Shown piece by piece: positions 33,956 through 44,652 of a stretch of 64,000 bases of DNA. The notes beneath the pieces were generated by a model. That model ran no database searches. It worked only from the letters and a program-made list of their open reading frames with translations, and was not told where the DNA came from. Both the position numbers and the translations under genes were made by a program. The stretch is from Dendrolimus kikuchii (taxonomy: Eukaryota > Arthropoda > Insecta > Lepidoptera > Lasiocampidae): assembly GCA_019925095.2 (NCBI GenBank), contig CM034401.1, positions 15,474,338 through 15,538,337 of the forward strand, written 5' to 3'. Position 1 is the first letter of the stretch; the number at the start of each line of letters is the position of its first letter.

Positions 33956-34697
33956 TAAAGGTCTTAAAGAAAATAAAAATAATCCGGAAACTTGAGCTTA
34001 GAAGAACAAAATTTACGGTCGTTCTGTAGATACTACATGTTTAACATGTAAAATTGGCAGGCAAAATATTTCCAGAAAAGGTAGTTCCCGGCGGAGCAGG
34101 AAGATGGATCCTAATTTTTTTGCAACTTCCATCCACTACACGACTTCTAGCGCAAAATAACCATTTTTAAATTTACATCCATTTATATACCTAAATACAT
34201 GGAGACAAATAAAGTGACATACATACGGACACGACGATTACATAAATGTTCCATTTCTGACCAAAATGGCTATGGACCCCGGAAAGGTCTATTGGCACCT
34301 GTATTTAGCGACACTACAAAAGACAATAACCCCATATATTTTAGTTTTACGCGATACTATAACTATGCTAATGATGCCATTCATAATGCGCATCATTTTC
34401 AGAAAGTATTGAGATTATGTATAATTTAAGGTAATGAGATACAGGATGCAAAGTCAAACTATAAATAAATTGATAAAATGTATAAAACAGTTAGAGCTGT
34501 TTTTGTAATCTTGTCGAATTTGCATTAAAGCTGCCCAAAATAGATGCGAATCCCATATTTGCATATTAATTAAGATATAGAGAGAGTGACTGTTTGTATA
34601 ATGAATTATGCACCTTTACTTTTCTCATTCAATATACACATGTATTATTTCTACAAAATCAGAATAGCGGGCCTGGAACCAGAATAATGATATACAC

Positions 34698-34702
<5 letters not shown>
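33956..34702. other. Unassigned stretch
   Basis: A 76-codon plus-strand frame starting at 34199 has no recognisable domain. No repeat relatives were seen. Confidence 0.35.

Positions 34703-34778
<76 letters not shown>
34703..34778. repeat. (AT)n microsatellite
   Basis: About 76 bases of essentially pure AT dinucleotide, which also yields the artefactual YIYIYI frames on both strands. A shorter (AT) run follows at 34876-34898. Confidence 0.95.
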
Positions 34779-34780
<2 letters not shown>

Positions 34781-34785
34781 TCTTC

Positions 34786-34878
34786 TTTCTTCAGCCAATT
34801 TCAGGCCACTGGTGGACGTAGGCCTCCCCAAGTACGCGCCAGATATCCCGGTCTCCTGTCTTCTTCATCCAGCCCCAT
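34786..34878 (-). pseudogene. LINE terminal fragment, EAY..QW type
   Basis: The minus strand encodes DRDIWRVLGEAYVHQWPEIG and a stop, the same terminal peptide as at 1.95 kb. It sits between two AT microsatellites, which may be this LINE's 3' repeats or later expansions. Confidence 0.7.
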
Positions 34879-34904
34879 ATATATATATATATATATACAC
34901 TTAT

Positions 34905-35430
34905 ATATAGATAGATAACACTTTATTGCTCACCAAAACAAACAAATAGAAAAACAAAATGCATAATTACAATACTTCTTGGCAAAACAACAGGCGGCCT
35001 TATCGCTAAAAGCGATCTCTTCCAGGCTACCCAGCTTTAAAGAAATTCTGAACTAATTTAGCGATGTAGGTGGAGCAGAAAAAAGATAGGACTGTACAAT
35101 ATAAATATACATAATTACACTAATTTATAAGTTATGACAAGAGTTATGAATGTCAAAGAAGCAAGTGAGGTGTGTAAGAATGGGCCTAAATGGCGCTCTG
35201 TTGTTCGTGCCTACCCCGCAAGGGAACTGGCGTGAAGTTATGTATGTATGTATGTACTAATTTATAAATTTAATACATATATAAATATAATAGTAATATA
35301 TATACGTACATACAAAATAATCTAAATAAATATATTTGTTAACATTATATGAGACAAGCATTTTATATAATAATATTACAATACATAAATAAGTAAATGT
35401 TTAATATATTATATATAATTACTATAAACA
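34905..35430 (-). mobile_element. LINE 3' tail, family L3, copy 2, split by an RTE-like insert
   Basis: Same content as 12593-12995: (TATC)n, AATAAAG, the CGCTTTTAGCGAT block and the AT-rich sub-terminal region. The RTE-like fragment at 35131-35255 interrupts it. Confidence 0.75.
35131..35255 (+). mobile_element. RTE-like LINE, 125-bp 3' fragment with 12-bp target duplication
   Basis: ACTAATTTATAA at 35119-35130 is repeated exactly at 35256-35267. The insert encodes the last ~35 residues (VMNVKEASEVC to YPARELA) and ends (TATG)n. The uninterrupted L3 copy at 12.8 kb shows the empty site. Confidence 0.92.
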
Positions 35431-35641
35431 TAATAATAATTAGTACTGAGCAAATTAGAAACAAATATTGTGAGGATACCGATAAAATATTCAAGAAAAT
35501 TGCTATAATATTATATGATATATATGAAATGCATAATACATATTTATAAACAGAATAGTGTTGTAGAGGCAGTATATATAAGGCAAGCTGAATATATTGT
35601 ATAATAACACTATATTTAAGGCTTACACTTTGAACGATACA

Positions 35642-36188
35642 GTGACTAAAACCGGTTATGACCGATTAAAACCGGTTAATTTTAAACCGGTTCCAAGCCT
35701 TGGTTGCAAACGCCTATAGGCGATAGTTATACCACTTATCAATTGCTGGGCCGTTTACTATTTTGCCAGCTTGGCAATAAGAAATAAGTGTATTATAAAT
35801 ATACCAAAATGCTTAATGTCTACTTCTGCGGACCTAACAAAAATAGTGACTAAAACCGGTTCCAAGCCTTGGTTGCGAACGCCTATAAGCGATAGTAACC
35901 ACTTTTCATTAGCTGGGCCGTCTTCTAGTTTGCCAGTTTTGCAATTAAAAAAAAGTGTATTATAAATATTCCAAAATGGTTAATGTCTACTTCTGCGGAC
36001 CTAACAAAAATAGTGACTAAAACCGGTTATGACCAATTAAAACCGGTTCCAAGCCTTGGTTGCGAACGCCTATAGGCGATAGTAATCACTTTTCATTAGC
36101 TGGGTCGTCTTCTAGTTTGCCAGTTTTGCAATTAAAAAAAGTGTATTATAAACATTCCAAAATGGTTAATGTCTACTTCTGCGTGCCA
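35642..36188 (+). repeat. Three-unit tandem array with six AACCGGTT palindromes
   Basis: Units of about 169 and 187 bases each run from AGTGACTAAAACCGGTT through CCAAGCCTTGGTTGC and a S1-tail-like part (GGCGATAGTAACCAC, GCTGGGCCGTC, TTTGCAATTAAAAAAA) to AATGTCTACTTCTGCG. AACCGGTT is at 35650, 35670, 35685, 35854, 36021 and 36041. Units 2 and 3 are most alike. The unit-length difference comes from an extra ATGACCAATTAAAACCGG. Confidence 0.88.
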
Positions 36189-36485
36189 AACGAAACTTTT
36201 AATTAGTCACCAGTGACCTAAATGTTGACGCTCTAACCTGTATAGCGGTGTGGTGTATACTTGTACTTTAGTAAACTTGCGTGATTTGTTGATAATGTGT
36301 TAAGTTACTACCGTTGTTAGTTGTTGCCTTAAATCGTATACAGCTATATTTAGTTTTCTGTGACCCCATTTATCAGGCGTTTGATTAATTTGCGCATTTT
36401 AATTAACTACTGAATTTAAATTTTAAGTGTGCGGTACACCAAGGCTGTACTCAGTGCTGTATAATGATCGGTTTTATATAATGTA
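36189..36485. other. Unassigned stretch
   Basis: No signal was found. Confidence 0.35.
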
Positions 36486-36965
36486 CTAGTATATGCCCGC
36501 AACTTCGTCCACGCTTGACTTGAAATTCCCGGGACATAAAGTATCGTATTTAAAAAAGAATATAAGCTATCGTTTAAAGGAAACTATGTCGAAATAAGCT
36601 CAATAAATGCATCCGAATAACTTAAAACCGCTCCCGGGAAAACTGCCGCGGGGTTCCCAGGGCAAAAGATATCACACATTTTATTACATTCAATTTTCTA
36701 TCGATCAGTAAAAAATCACATTGCAATTCGTTTTTTTATTAATCGAGCCATTTTAAATCATTCCTAAAAAAATTCCCTCGGGATTCCCGAGATAAATATT
36801 AGCGAAAACCGCATTGAAATCAGCCCAGTAGTTTTTACGTGAACCCTGAACAAACATAAAAGAAATTTAAAAAAAAATCGTTTTCTCCATGCTTTATATA
36901 GTCTATTCAAAATGTTTTTTTAATAGCTTGAATGTACAGAGACGGCATGCTTAGAATTATATAAT
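36486..36965 (-). mobile_element. Non-autonomous Helitron, family H4
   Basis: The minus strand runs from TTCTAAGCATGCCGTC through GGTTCACGTAAAAACTACTG and TCGGGAATCCCGAGGG to GTGGACGAAGTTGCGGGCAT and ACTAG before a T. Relatives are at 40466, 42588, 51936 and 56540. The 5' TC is eroded. Confidence 0.75.
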
Positions 36966-37183
36966 TTAATGTTTATAAATAAAAATATGTTTTTTATACC
37001 TTACGATTAAAACTTTTAAACATATATAAAATTCTAAAGAGATACTACATGTTAAAGTTACAATTCGTTGACACAGATTTAATCCGTAACAACCAAAGGG
37101 AAAAAATACTAAAAAACGTTTTTTAACAATTTTTCCCATCCTAATACGAAGTTGAGTGAAACCCGTCAAATTCTTAGATAAAC

Positions 37184-37528
37184 ATGGCAGAAAGACCACC
37201 GTTTCCCCCCTTCCATCCTTTTGATCAAAATCAAATCCTAACACTAATAACTAATATTTTGAGTAATATTGACAATAATGAAAGTAACTCAAAATATAAA
37301 CTTCAGGTCTATTATAAGAATGTTTTCAAAAGTTTTTTGAACAAAGTAAGTAGATACATATACTTTATAAGTTTTGAAAATATTTGTCTGTCTGTGTCAA
37401 AGTTTGTCTCGAATAAGTTTTTAAACGGGTTAACGGATTTCAATGAAAATTTTAGAGATTAAAGCAGGCATTGTATCTTAACTATTGATATATATATTTA
37501 CTTATTTTTGCAGGGTTCAGAAAAGTGA
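37184..37528 (+). CDS. Hypothetical two-exon small protein, weak candidate
   Basis: I do not recognise this protein. An ATG in good context (AAACATGG) opens a 54-codon stretch, MAERPPFPPFHPFDQNQILT and on to FKSFLNK, that ends exactly at a donor-like GTAAGT (37346). A pyrimidine-rich acceptor TTATTTTTGCAG ends at 37513. Joining at phase 0 adds Gly-Ser-Glu-Lys and a stop, giving 58 residues. The N-terminus is proline-rich and the rest helical and polar. The 168-base intron holds a Helitron-like TTTGTCTGTCTG run. Unlike other open frames here, no copy occurs elsewhere in the window. It could be a short gene, the first exon of a larger one with a different acceptor, or chance. Confidence 0.25.
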
Positions 37529-37869
37529 ATATGGACTTACAATCTCGCATGAACAAAGTGACAGAGAATGCTACTATTAAATAAATAGCTATATAATACT
37601 GAAACAACAGTACTGCTATCTAGAGGAGATAAATATAATATTCATTTAGCATTGTAGCGCGTAGATCTTGATAAAAACTTACCAGAAGACATCTGGATGA
37701 CCTAAGATTTAGGTTATAGAATATGAAACTAGTTTCAAGGAGCATAGCTAAAAGTTCTGTTATTTTAACAGCAGGTTGTTCTAAGGCTAAATATAATAAA
37801 AACTTGGGGCAGCGAAGGTTATGAGCTACGTAACAATACTTACAGTAACAATAATATACATAATGATAT
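37529..37869. other. Unassigned stretch
   Basis: No signal was found before the solo LTR. Confidence 0.35.
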
Positions 37870-38360
37870 TGTTACGAGTCGCGGGACTCGAATTAAAATG
37901 CCATTAGAATTACTATAGAGTTTATTAGAACTATACAAACACGTATAACACAGGTACAAATATAACCGAACATAACAAGTAATTCCATAAAACGTGCAAA
38001 GTCCGTCACTAAAAGATTCCTGATTGTAGTAAACACGTCTTGCTTAGCTCGTGGTTATCGCTCGACTATCTCGTCTCTCCATCGGGCCATTGCTTTATAC
38101 TGCACAGATGCAATATGTACGTCCGGCCGCATGGACTGAATTTCCTAGAATAAGTGTGTTCTTTAAATCCGAACACCTGGCTAATGATCACAATACAACA
38201 GTAGACCGTAAAAGATTACAATACAACACTGGGCTGTTTTCTAATCACAAATTTTAAAAACAAAGTAAACAAAAGAAGTTTAAATGCCGAAAGGTAATAA
38301 AATGTGTTTTTACAGGTATGCAGGTGTGAATTTGTTTTTGTCGGGACCAGAGTCGTAACA
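37870..38360 (-). mobile_element. Solo LTR, family T1
   Basis: On the minus strand it starts TGTTACGACTC and ends GAGTCCCGCGACTCGTAACA. ATAT lies on both sides as a 4-bp duplication. It contains a TATA-box region and an AATAAA-like signal before the end. A second copy in the opposite orientation is at 51298. TGTTAC...GTAACA ends and a 4-bp duplication fit a Gypsy-type LTR. No internal coding region is attached. Confidence 0.8.
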
Positions 38361-38569
38361 ATATAATACGTCAACTGTTTCCTATAAGTTATAGGTAGAG
38401 AATTGTCCCCACCTATATTTTGAAACTAACACAAAGCAAAATATTAACTGCAGTTTTTACTTCAATAATGATATGAAATTTTGATAAAGTGCACTTTTTA
38501 TCCATTGGGGCCACATGTCATTATACACTGTCTTAAAAGTACACCTTTTGATCAATTGTATATTCTATA

Positions 38570-39114
38570 TCTATACTAATATTATAAAGAAGAAAGATTT
38601 GTATGTTTGTAAAGAATGAACTCAAAAACTACTGGACCGATTTCAAAAATTATTTCACCTTCGAATGCAACATTACCTCTGATTAATATAGCCTATGTAA
38701 AAATTAGGGATCCCTACTAAAACTTCAATAATGTAACCCATCAATCTAAACAAAATACTTTTTTTCTTTTTTTATTCTTCCTAAAGGCTTAGCTACAACT
38801 TCGATATGTCGCCTTACTAATTAACAATCAACATATATTTAAATTAGGTGGCGTGTGCAAGATATTTATAATGTTATCTGGCAGAGTCTAATAAGGGCTC
38901 TGCCAAAACGCTATTACACCAGCCTGTATCAAATAAATAAAAAACGAAATACTTGGAGCTGGAATCGGGTTCTACAATTTTTATGATATTTTATACGTGT
39001 TTGAGTGGGTCACGGGATGGTTTAAATTTACAATTAGACCCGGTAGGTGGCGCTGGAATCGGGTTCTAGATTTTTATTTTTCCAGGACAGGGCAACGTCT
39101 GCCGAGACCGCTAG
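38570..39114 (+). mobile_element. Composite Helitron (H1 head, H2 tail)
   Basis: Begins TCTATACTAATATTATAAAG after an A and ends GTCTGCCGAGACCGCTAG before a T. The head is H1-like (AAAACTACTGGACCGATTTC). The tail is H2-like (GAGTGGGTCACGGGATGG, GGTAGGTGGCGCTGGAATCG). The part between, about 38760-38935, matches neither. Confidence 0.65.
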
Positions 39115-39344
39115 TTTATTATAACTTGCTACAGTATATAAATGTAGATATGACTGGATACTTGTCCGTTGTTTTTTCTTCGTGGTAATGAATGTATTAT
39201 TATGAAATTTGATACTTATACAATCACGGGGCCTTGCAAAAAAAGGATAGATATAAGTGTATGTTATCCTACAAAATGAGATAATTTCTGTGAGATAAGG
39301 ATTTAAAATATACGCGAGCGAATCACCTGGAAAGCATTGTTATG

Positions 39345-39680
39345 TGATAAATATTTATATTAATACGTGAAGCAAAAACTTTGTACTCCTTTTTACGAAA
39401 ATTGCGCTGACGGAGGAGTATGAAATTTCGCACTTATAATTTATATAGAGATGAAGCGACGAATGCTATTTTTTTTTAAATTATGCATTAAAAATACATT
39501 AAATCAATAAAAAAAACCTTACACACACTACCATGTATTTGACACACACACGTATATATACTCTTTTGTTTATTGTTCAAGTCAAATTAACAGTGTAGGC
39601 TTATGGAAATTTGTGTTTATAGAAGTATAGTCTTTGACATTAATTATTATGGTCGAATTTCGACCTTGGGCGACCACTAG
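39345..39680 (+). mobile_element. Repeat ending in CTAG, Helitron-like family H6, copy 2
   Basis: AAGCAAAAACTTTGTACTCC, GACGGAGGAGTATGAAATTT, ACACTACCATGTATTTGACA and the end GACCTTGGGCGACCACTAG|T match the reversed 2833-3205 copy. Confidence 0.6.
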
Positions 39681-40465
39681 TTTAAATTATTGTGTGTATG
39701 CAATTAATAATATTAACAGTTTTTAATTTGATGCAAATGTATGCATTTGCGAAGTTGCTATCTGAACCTATTATTTCACAAAGCTAATCAACTGTAAACA
39801 ATCAGTAAATAAATAACTGTTGCTGCGTAAGATTATGATCAGTATTTACATAGAAACCGCTTTATGTCTTCTTAGTCTAATGACACACCTGCGGAACGTT
39901 CGACGGCGGAAAGTTAGGCTAAACACGCTTTAGAAACTTTCGAACTGCTTTTAATATTGTTTATTTCACTTTATTTCATGAAATTTTAGTTATAGAAATA
40001 TATCCTCTACCTTCTATAACATAATAAATCTGTATATGGTTCGATTTTATACATTGCGTTTAAAAATTAGAAAAAATTCAGAGGGCTAATTTTTCTTTTT
40101 TTGCATTCTTTTTTAAATTTTTGTCTGTCAGTCTGTTAGAAATCATGTGAAAACTACTGTACGGATTTAAATGAAACTCGATACAGAGATAGCTTACTTA
40201 TATTTCAGGTCAACATTTAGGATAGTTTTAATCCCGATAAGTGACGTCTTTTTTATGGGATAAAAAAATAACCGCCGCCGCACCGTTGCAATTCACTAAC
40301 AAAGTAACAAAGACGTCGCCGTCGTCATGGTAATACGAACAAAGTCTTGATGGCACATAGTAAAGCATTGGTTTTCAAAGATTTGTATGTCGCCACCCAC
40401 GAAAAAACAAAAAAGCTAAGCAACTCTTGCAACCTCTTTACTACAAAAATACAATAATATTTTAA
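39681..40465. other. Mostly unassigned; Helitron-like piece at 40090-40340
   Basis: TTGTCTGTCAGTCTGTTAG, AAAACTACTGTACGGATTT and CACCGTTGCAATTCACTAAC are shared with Helitron copies, including 32690-32973. No ends could be fixed. Confidence 0.4.
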
Positions 40466-40997
40466 ACTAAAACATGCCCGTGACTTCGTCCATGCTTGAC
40501 TTGAAATTCCCGCGGGATTCCCGGTACACAAAGTATCGCAGCATTTAAAATAAGAATGTAAACTATCGTTTTAGCGGAAACTTTGTCGGAATAAGCCAAT
40601 TTTTATGCATGCAAACAACTTCAAACCACTTCCTTGAAAATTCCCGCGGGATTCCCGAAATAAAAGATACCACACATTTCATTACAGTAAATTTGTTATC
40701 GATCAGTATAAAAATCACATTAGAATTCGATTTTTTTAGGCAGTTCATTTTAAATCATTCCCAGAAAAAAAACCGCTGGATTCCCAGGATAAAAAGTAGT
40801 GAAAAATTTAATTCTAGGAATTTGCTGTCGATTAACGAAATCGGCTCAGTAGTTTTTACGTGAATTCTGAACAAACAGACAAGAAATCTAAAGAAATGCA
40901 TCGTTTTCACCATCGTTAATATAGTGTATTTCAAATGTTATTCTTAATAGCTTCAATGTGCTAACATGGGATGTTTAGAACTTTATAATATTATAGA
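40466..40997 (-). mobile_element. Non-autonomous Helitron, family H4
   Basis: On the minus strand it begins TCTATAATATTATAAAGTTC after an A and contains TCACGTAAAAACTACTGAGC and repeated GGGAATCCCGCGGG blocks. The end, GTCACGGGCATGTTTTAG, is a mutated form of the usual CTAG terminus. Confidence 0.75.
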
Positions 40998-41744
40998 TAA
41001 TAGTTTATTTATACGTTTGATTTGTATACTGATCTTATTCTGCGACCTCCTTTAATAACAAACGTGTCCATAAGGGTCGCGACCCCAGGTTGAGAAACGA
41101 TGTGCTAGAGTAAAATAATTTTGTACAAATCATATTATTACCACCACCATCATACACACACGCACACACACACAATTTATTCTCTTATACAAAATATTAG
41201 ATTGCCGGTGCAGGATTTCTACCTCTTAGTTATTATTATTTTACCTTATCTCGTACATGCAGAGTTTAAATTAAATTTGAACCAGTAGTAAGGCAAATGA
41301 ATGGTTAATAAGATAAATAAGTCCGGCATTAAACATATATGACAAAGGCAGTTGGTTAGTAAATAAACCCTTTAATTATCTGTTGCCTTACATCAACAAA
41401 CCTTTCCCAGTTCAACTGACAATCGTAATTAATCATAAGTCATCTGAAGGGGTTAGTGTAGCTTGCGAAAACGCTATGTCGCGTTTCTCTTGGATTTGTT
41501 ATTACATTGGCGCCAGTCATAGTTATATCTTACGTTGTTAGTTAGGGTTTTTCGTATATTATAAGGCTCTTAAAATAGCACAATGTGATGATATAAAGGT
41601 AGAATACTAAGAATTCATTACATAGTGAAAAACATTTAAACCATGTAGTGATAGCGGCCAACGACTATCAGAGCAGATATACAATATAAATAAAAATTAT
41701 CAAGTTTAAATATAGTATCGAGTTAATGTTAGTATATATATTAC
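40998..41744. other. Unassigned; short CA-rich microsatellite at 41141-41176
   Basis: ACCACCACCATCATACACAC and CGCACACACACACA is the only structure seen. Confidence 0.4.
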
Positions 41745-41925
41745 GTCTTTTTTTCTGCACCACCTACATCGCCAGATTAGCTAAGAATTTTCATTGCCTG
41801 GAAGAGATGGCTTTAAGCAATAGGGTATTTTATTGATTAAAAAGCATTGTAAATATAGATTTTATTTTAGTTGTTTTTATTTTGGTGTGCAATAAAGTAT
41901 TCTCTATCTACCATCTAAGTTTCAT
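41745..41925 (+). mobile_element. LINE 3' tail, family L3, copy 3
   Basis: CTGCACCACCTACATCGCCA, GGAAGAGATGGCTTTAAGC and GTGCAATAAAGTATTCTCTATC match the L3 tails in plus orientation, ending in a short TATC-like repeat. Confidence 0.65.
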
Positions 41926-41937
41926 ATACCTATGTAA

Positions 41938-41985
41938 TGGGATAGTGTAGTATAGTGTAGTGTAGTGTAATGTAGTGATAGGCAG
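41938..41985. repeat. GTGTA-type imperfect microsatellite
   Basis: ATAGTGTAGTATAGTGTAGTG and similar 5-base steps run for about 45 bases. Confidence 0.7.
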
Positions 41986-42049
41986 TTGGAAAAAGCCTTC
42001 ATGTGTAAATCCGACTTGTAAACAGGTAGTTATTTTTTGTTAATAAAAA

Positions 42050-42466
42050 TATGTGAATATATAAAAATTAATTGCTGTTCGTCAGTCTCGGTTAAACTCG
42101 AAAACGGCTGGACTGATTTGGCTAATTTTGGGTTTGAATTATTTGTGGAAGTCCAGGGAAGGTTTAAAAGATGAGTAAATATGAAAAAACTGCTTCGAAT
42201 ATAGTAAAAACAACAATTTCACTTTCTCTTAGAAACTGTTCGTAACTGTCAAACATTTATTTGATGTTCGTCCCGTCGTTCAGAAATCAAAATAAATTTA
42301 AAAGTGAAGTTTTATTTCTATTTTTTGGGTTTGAATGTCAAACGTTTGATGTTCGTTCCGGTTAAGTTTTGACCACATTTCTACTAAAGTTGAAACATTC
42401 TACTATTATCATTCAGCTTTTTATTTATTGATTTTAAGGCGGTATGAAGTTTGCCGGGTCAGCTAG
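42050..42466 (+). mobile_element. Non-autonomous Helitron, family H3
   Basis: Contains AAATTAATTGCTGTTCGTCA, GTCCCGTCGTTCAGAAATC and the end GTATGAAGTTTGCCGGGTC with AGCTAG before a T. The 5' TC has mutated, so the start is approximate. Confidence 0.75.
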
Positions 42467-42587
42467 TATGTGAATAAAACCTTATATGTGTAAAGGATAT
42501 TGAAATCGGGACAGAGTATCGTAAATAAAATACACTGGAAGACAAGAAGCTGGTTCTTCGAATCTAACATAATATATCTATTTATTA

Positions 42588-43075
42588 TCTATAATATTAT
42601 AAAATTCTAAACATGCCGTGTCAGTAATTGAAGCTACTTTAAAAAAATCTGAAATACACTATATTAACGATGGAGAATACGATGCATTTTTTTATTTCTT
42701 GTCTGTTTGTTCAGGATTCACGTAAAAACTGCTGAGCCGATTTCGATCCAGTTTTCGCTAATCGACAGAAAATTCCTAGATTTAAAATCTGCACTACTTT
42801 TTATCTTGGAAATCCCGCAGAATTTTTGTGTGAATGATTTAAAATGGACTGATTCAGAAAATCGAATTCCAATGTGATTTTTATACTGATCGATACGGGA
42901 ATTTTCCCGGAAATGGTTTCAAGTTATTCGGATGTATAAAAATTAGCTTATTCCGACACAGTTTCCACTAAAACGATACCTTATATTCTTTTCTTAAATG
43001 CCTCGATAATTTGTGCCTGGGAAATCCCGCGGGAATTTCATGTCAAGCATGGACGAAGTCGCAGGCATATCTTAG
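42588..43075 (+). mobile_element. Non-autonomous Helitron, family H4
   Basis: Begins TCTATAATATTATAAAATTC after an A and ends GGACGAAGTCGCAGGCATAT with CTTAG, one base off CTAG. Four GGAAATCCCGC-type blocks lie inside. Confidence 0.75.
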
Positions 43076-43511
43076 TTACATATACAAACAGACACTCATG
43101 AAGCGTTTTATAAGATATCTCCTATTTCATCGAATATAAGGATTCTTAAAGAGATAAAAACATTTTATAGATTGTCGTCGTAAAATTAACTTTAGAAGAT
43201 TAAATATTTTATAAATCAATCTATCAACATAAATTAATTTAATTCACAGTATCAAGTAAATCCGTTTTAATTAAGGGTCAAATCTGATAAACTGTTAACG
43301 GTTTAGTGACATTTAAAAGCGATTCGTGTCACCGTTGGACGCCACGAATCGCCGCAGTCCTGACTCCAACAATTAGCCAAGTCTATCAGTTAACGAAGGC
43401 GCTTCCAAGGATGGCATCGTGCTGTTTTTAATAAACATTAATTACAATGAAAATCAAATCCTACTCTAAAGGAGAAACATTTGAAGGAGGGGCTGGTTAA
43501 CTGTCAAGAAC
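43076..43511. other. Unassigned; small perfect hairpin at 43319-43352
   Basis: GCGATTCGTG and CACGAATCGC form a 10-bp stem with a 14-base loop. No other feature was seen. Confidence 0.45.
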
Positions 43512-43815
43512 TCCTTTTTTTTTTATTGCAGGAGTTCAACAGACAGGCAGACGGCCCACTAGATGGAAAGCGGTTACCATCGCCTATGGACATTTGCAAC
43601 AACAAAGGTGCTACAAATGCGCTGCTGCTCTCTTAAAGGAGACTGGAACCTGATCACTAATGCCGGAACACAACACAAGGTTGTTATGGCGGCATACTCT
43701 AGACCAGGGGTGGTCGCCATCCAGTCGAGCAAATACTCTACCACCTGGCTGTGGGTTGTTTAGTCGCCTCTTACGACAGGCCGCCGGGCCGCAGGAAATT
43801 GTATTCTTTCTCCGG
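43512..43815 (-). mobile_element. SINE-like family S1, copy lacking the head
   Basis: A T-run then ATTGCAGGAGTTCAACAGAC opens the reversed tail. The copy stops at GTATTCTTTCTCCG, so the GTGCAGGAACGG head is missing. It is otherwise among the best preserved copies. Confidence 0.85.
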
Positions 43816-44164
43816 GCCTACTGACATTTTGTGAAAAACTGTTTTGATTAATGATTTTCCACAAAAATTCTGCCTCATATGTATATGAGGTAATAAAAAG
43901 TTTTCTATATAGACTTTTCCTAGTTTTAAGCACCAGAACTGTGTTTTTGTGTTAGCCCATATTTGCACATATATCAAAGATGTTTACAGTTCTTGTAAAA
44001 TTTTACTAAATTGGGTTAAGAGGTCTTGATAGCTAACAATCGGTTGATAGGTTTTATGTCATCGCCGACTGCATAATTCAAAAGCTAGCGGACGCGTGAA
44101 GGTAGATGTCAGGGGCGGCCGCTAGTATACACATTTTAGGACAAAATTTCGTGATAAATACGAG

Positions 44165-44287
44165 TTTTTTACTACTCGATTACATTCAAGCTAACGCAAT
44201 TTTGTATGGGAATGACTTAGCGCCATATAGCGCCATTAGTGCCAAACAAAATTGCGTTAACTTAAACGTGATCTAGTAGTAAAAAAA
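44165..44287. mobile_element. Fold-back MITE, 123 bp
   Basis: TTTTTTACTACTCGATTAC and AGCTAACGCAATTTTGT on the left mirror ACAAAATTGCGTTAACTT and ATCTAGTAGTAAAAAAA on the right, giving arms of about 40 bases with a few mismatches. The centre has the smaller palindrome GCGCCATATAGCGCC. The target duplication is unclear. Confidence 0.7.
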
Positions 44288-44356
44288 TTGAACTCAGCAC
44301 TCTGCTGTTATCATTCTAGGCCTTTGAGATGCATCGCAACCTAATTATCCATATAT

Positions 44357-44652
44357 ATCCGTGCAGGAATGGAGAAAGAATACAATTTCCTGCGGCCGTA
44401 CGGCCTGTACTAAAAGGCAAGTAAACAATCCACAGCCAGGTGTTAAGGTATTTGCCCATCTGGCCCATCATAACAACCTTTAGTTGGGTTCCTGCATCCG
44501 TGGCCAAGTTTCAGTCTCCTTTGAGAGTCTCCAGAGAGCAGCAGCACATTGGTAGCACCTTTGATGTTACAAATATTCATAGGCAATGATATGCGCTTTC
44601 CATCAGGTGGGCCGTCTGCCTGTCTGCTGAACTCATGCAATAAAAAAAATAA
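44357..44652 (+). mobile_element. SINE-like family S1, copy
   Basis: Starts ATCCGTGCAGGAATGGAG, ends CTCATGCAATAAAAAAAAT. It differs from most copies by a deletion that joins GCCCATCTGG to CCCATCATAACAACC. All but its first ~45 bases are duplicated at 45209. Confidence 0.8.

Noticed and set aside
34594..34831. Frames rich in YIYIYI
   Set aside because: They come from the (AT)n microsatellite.
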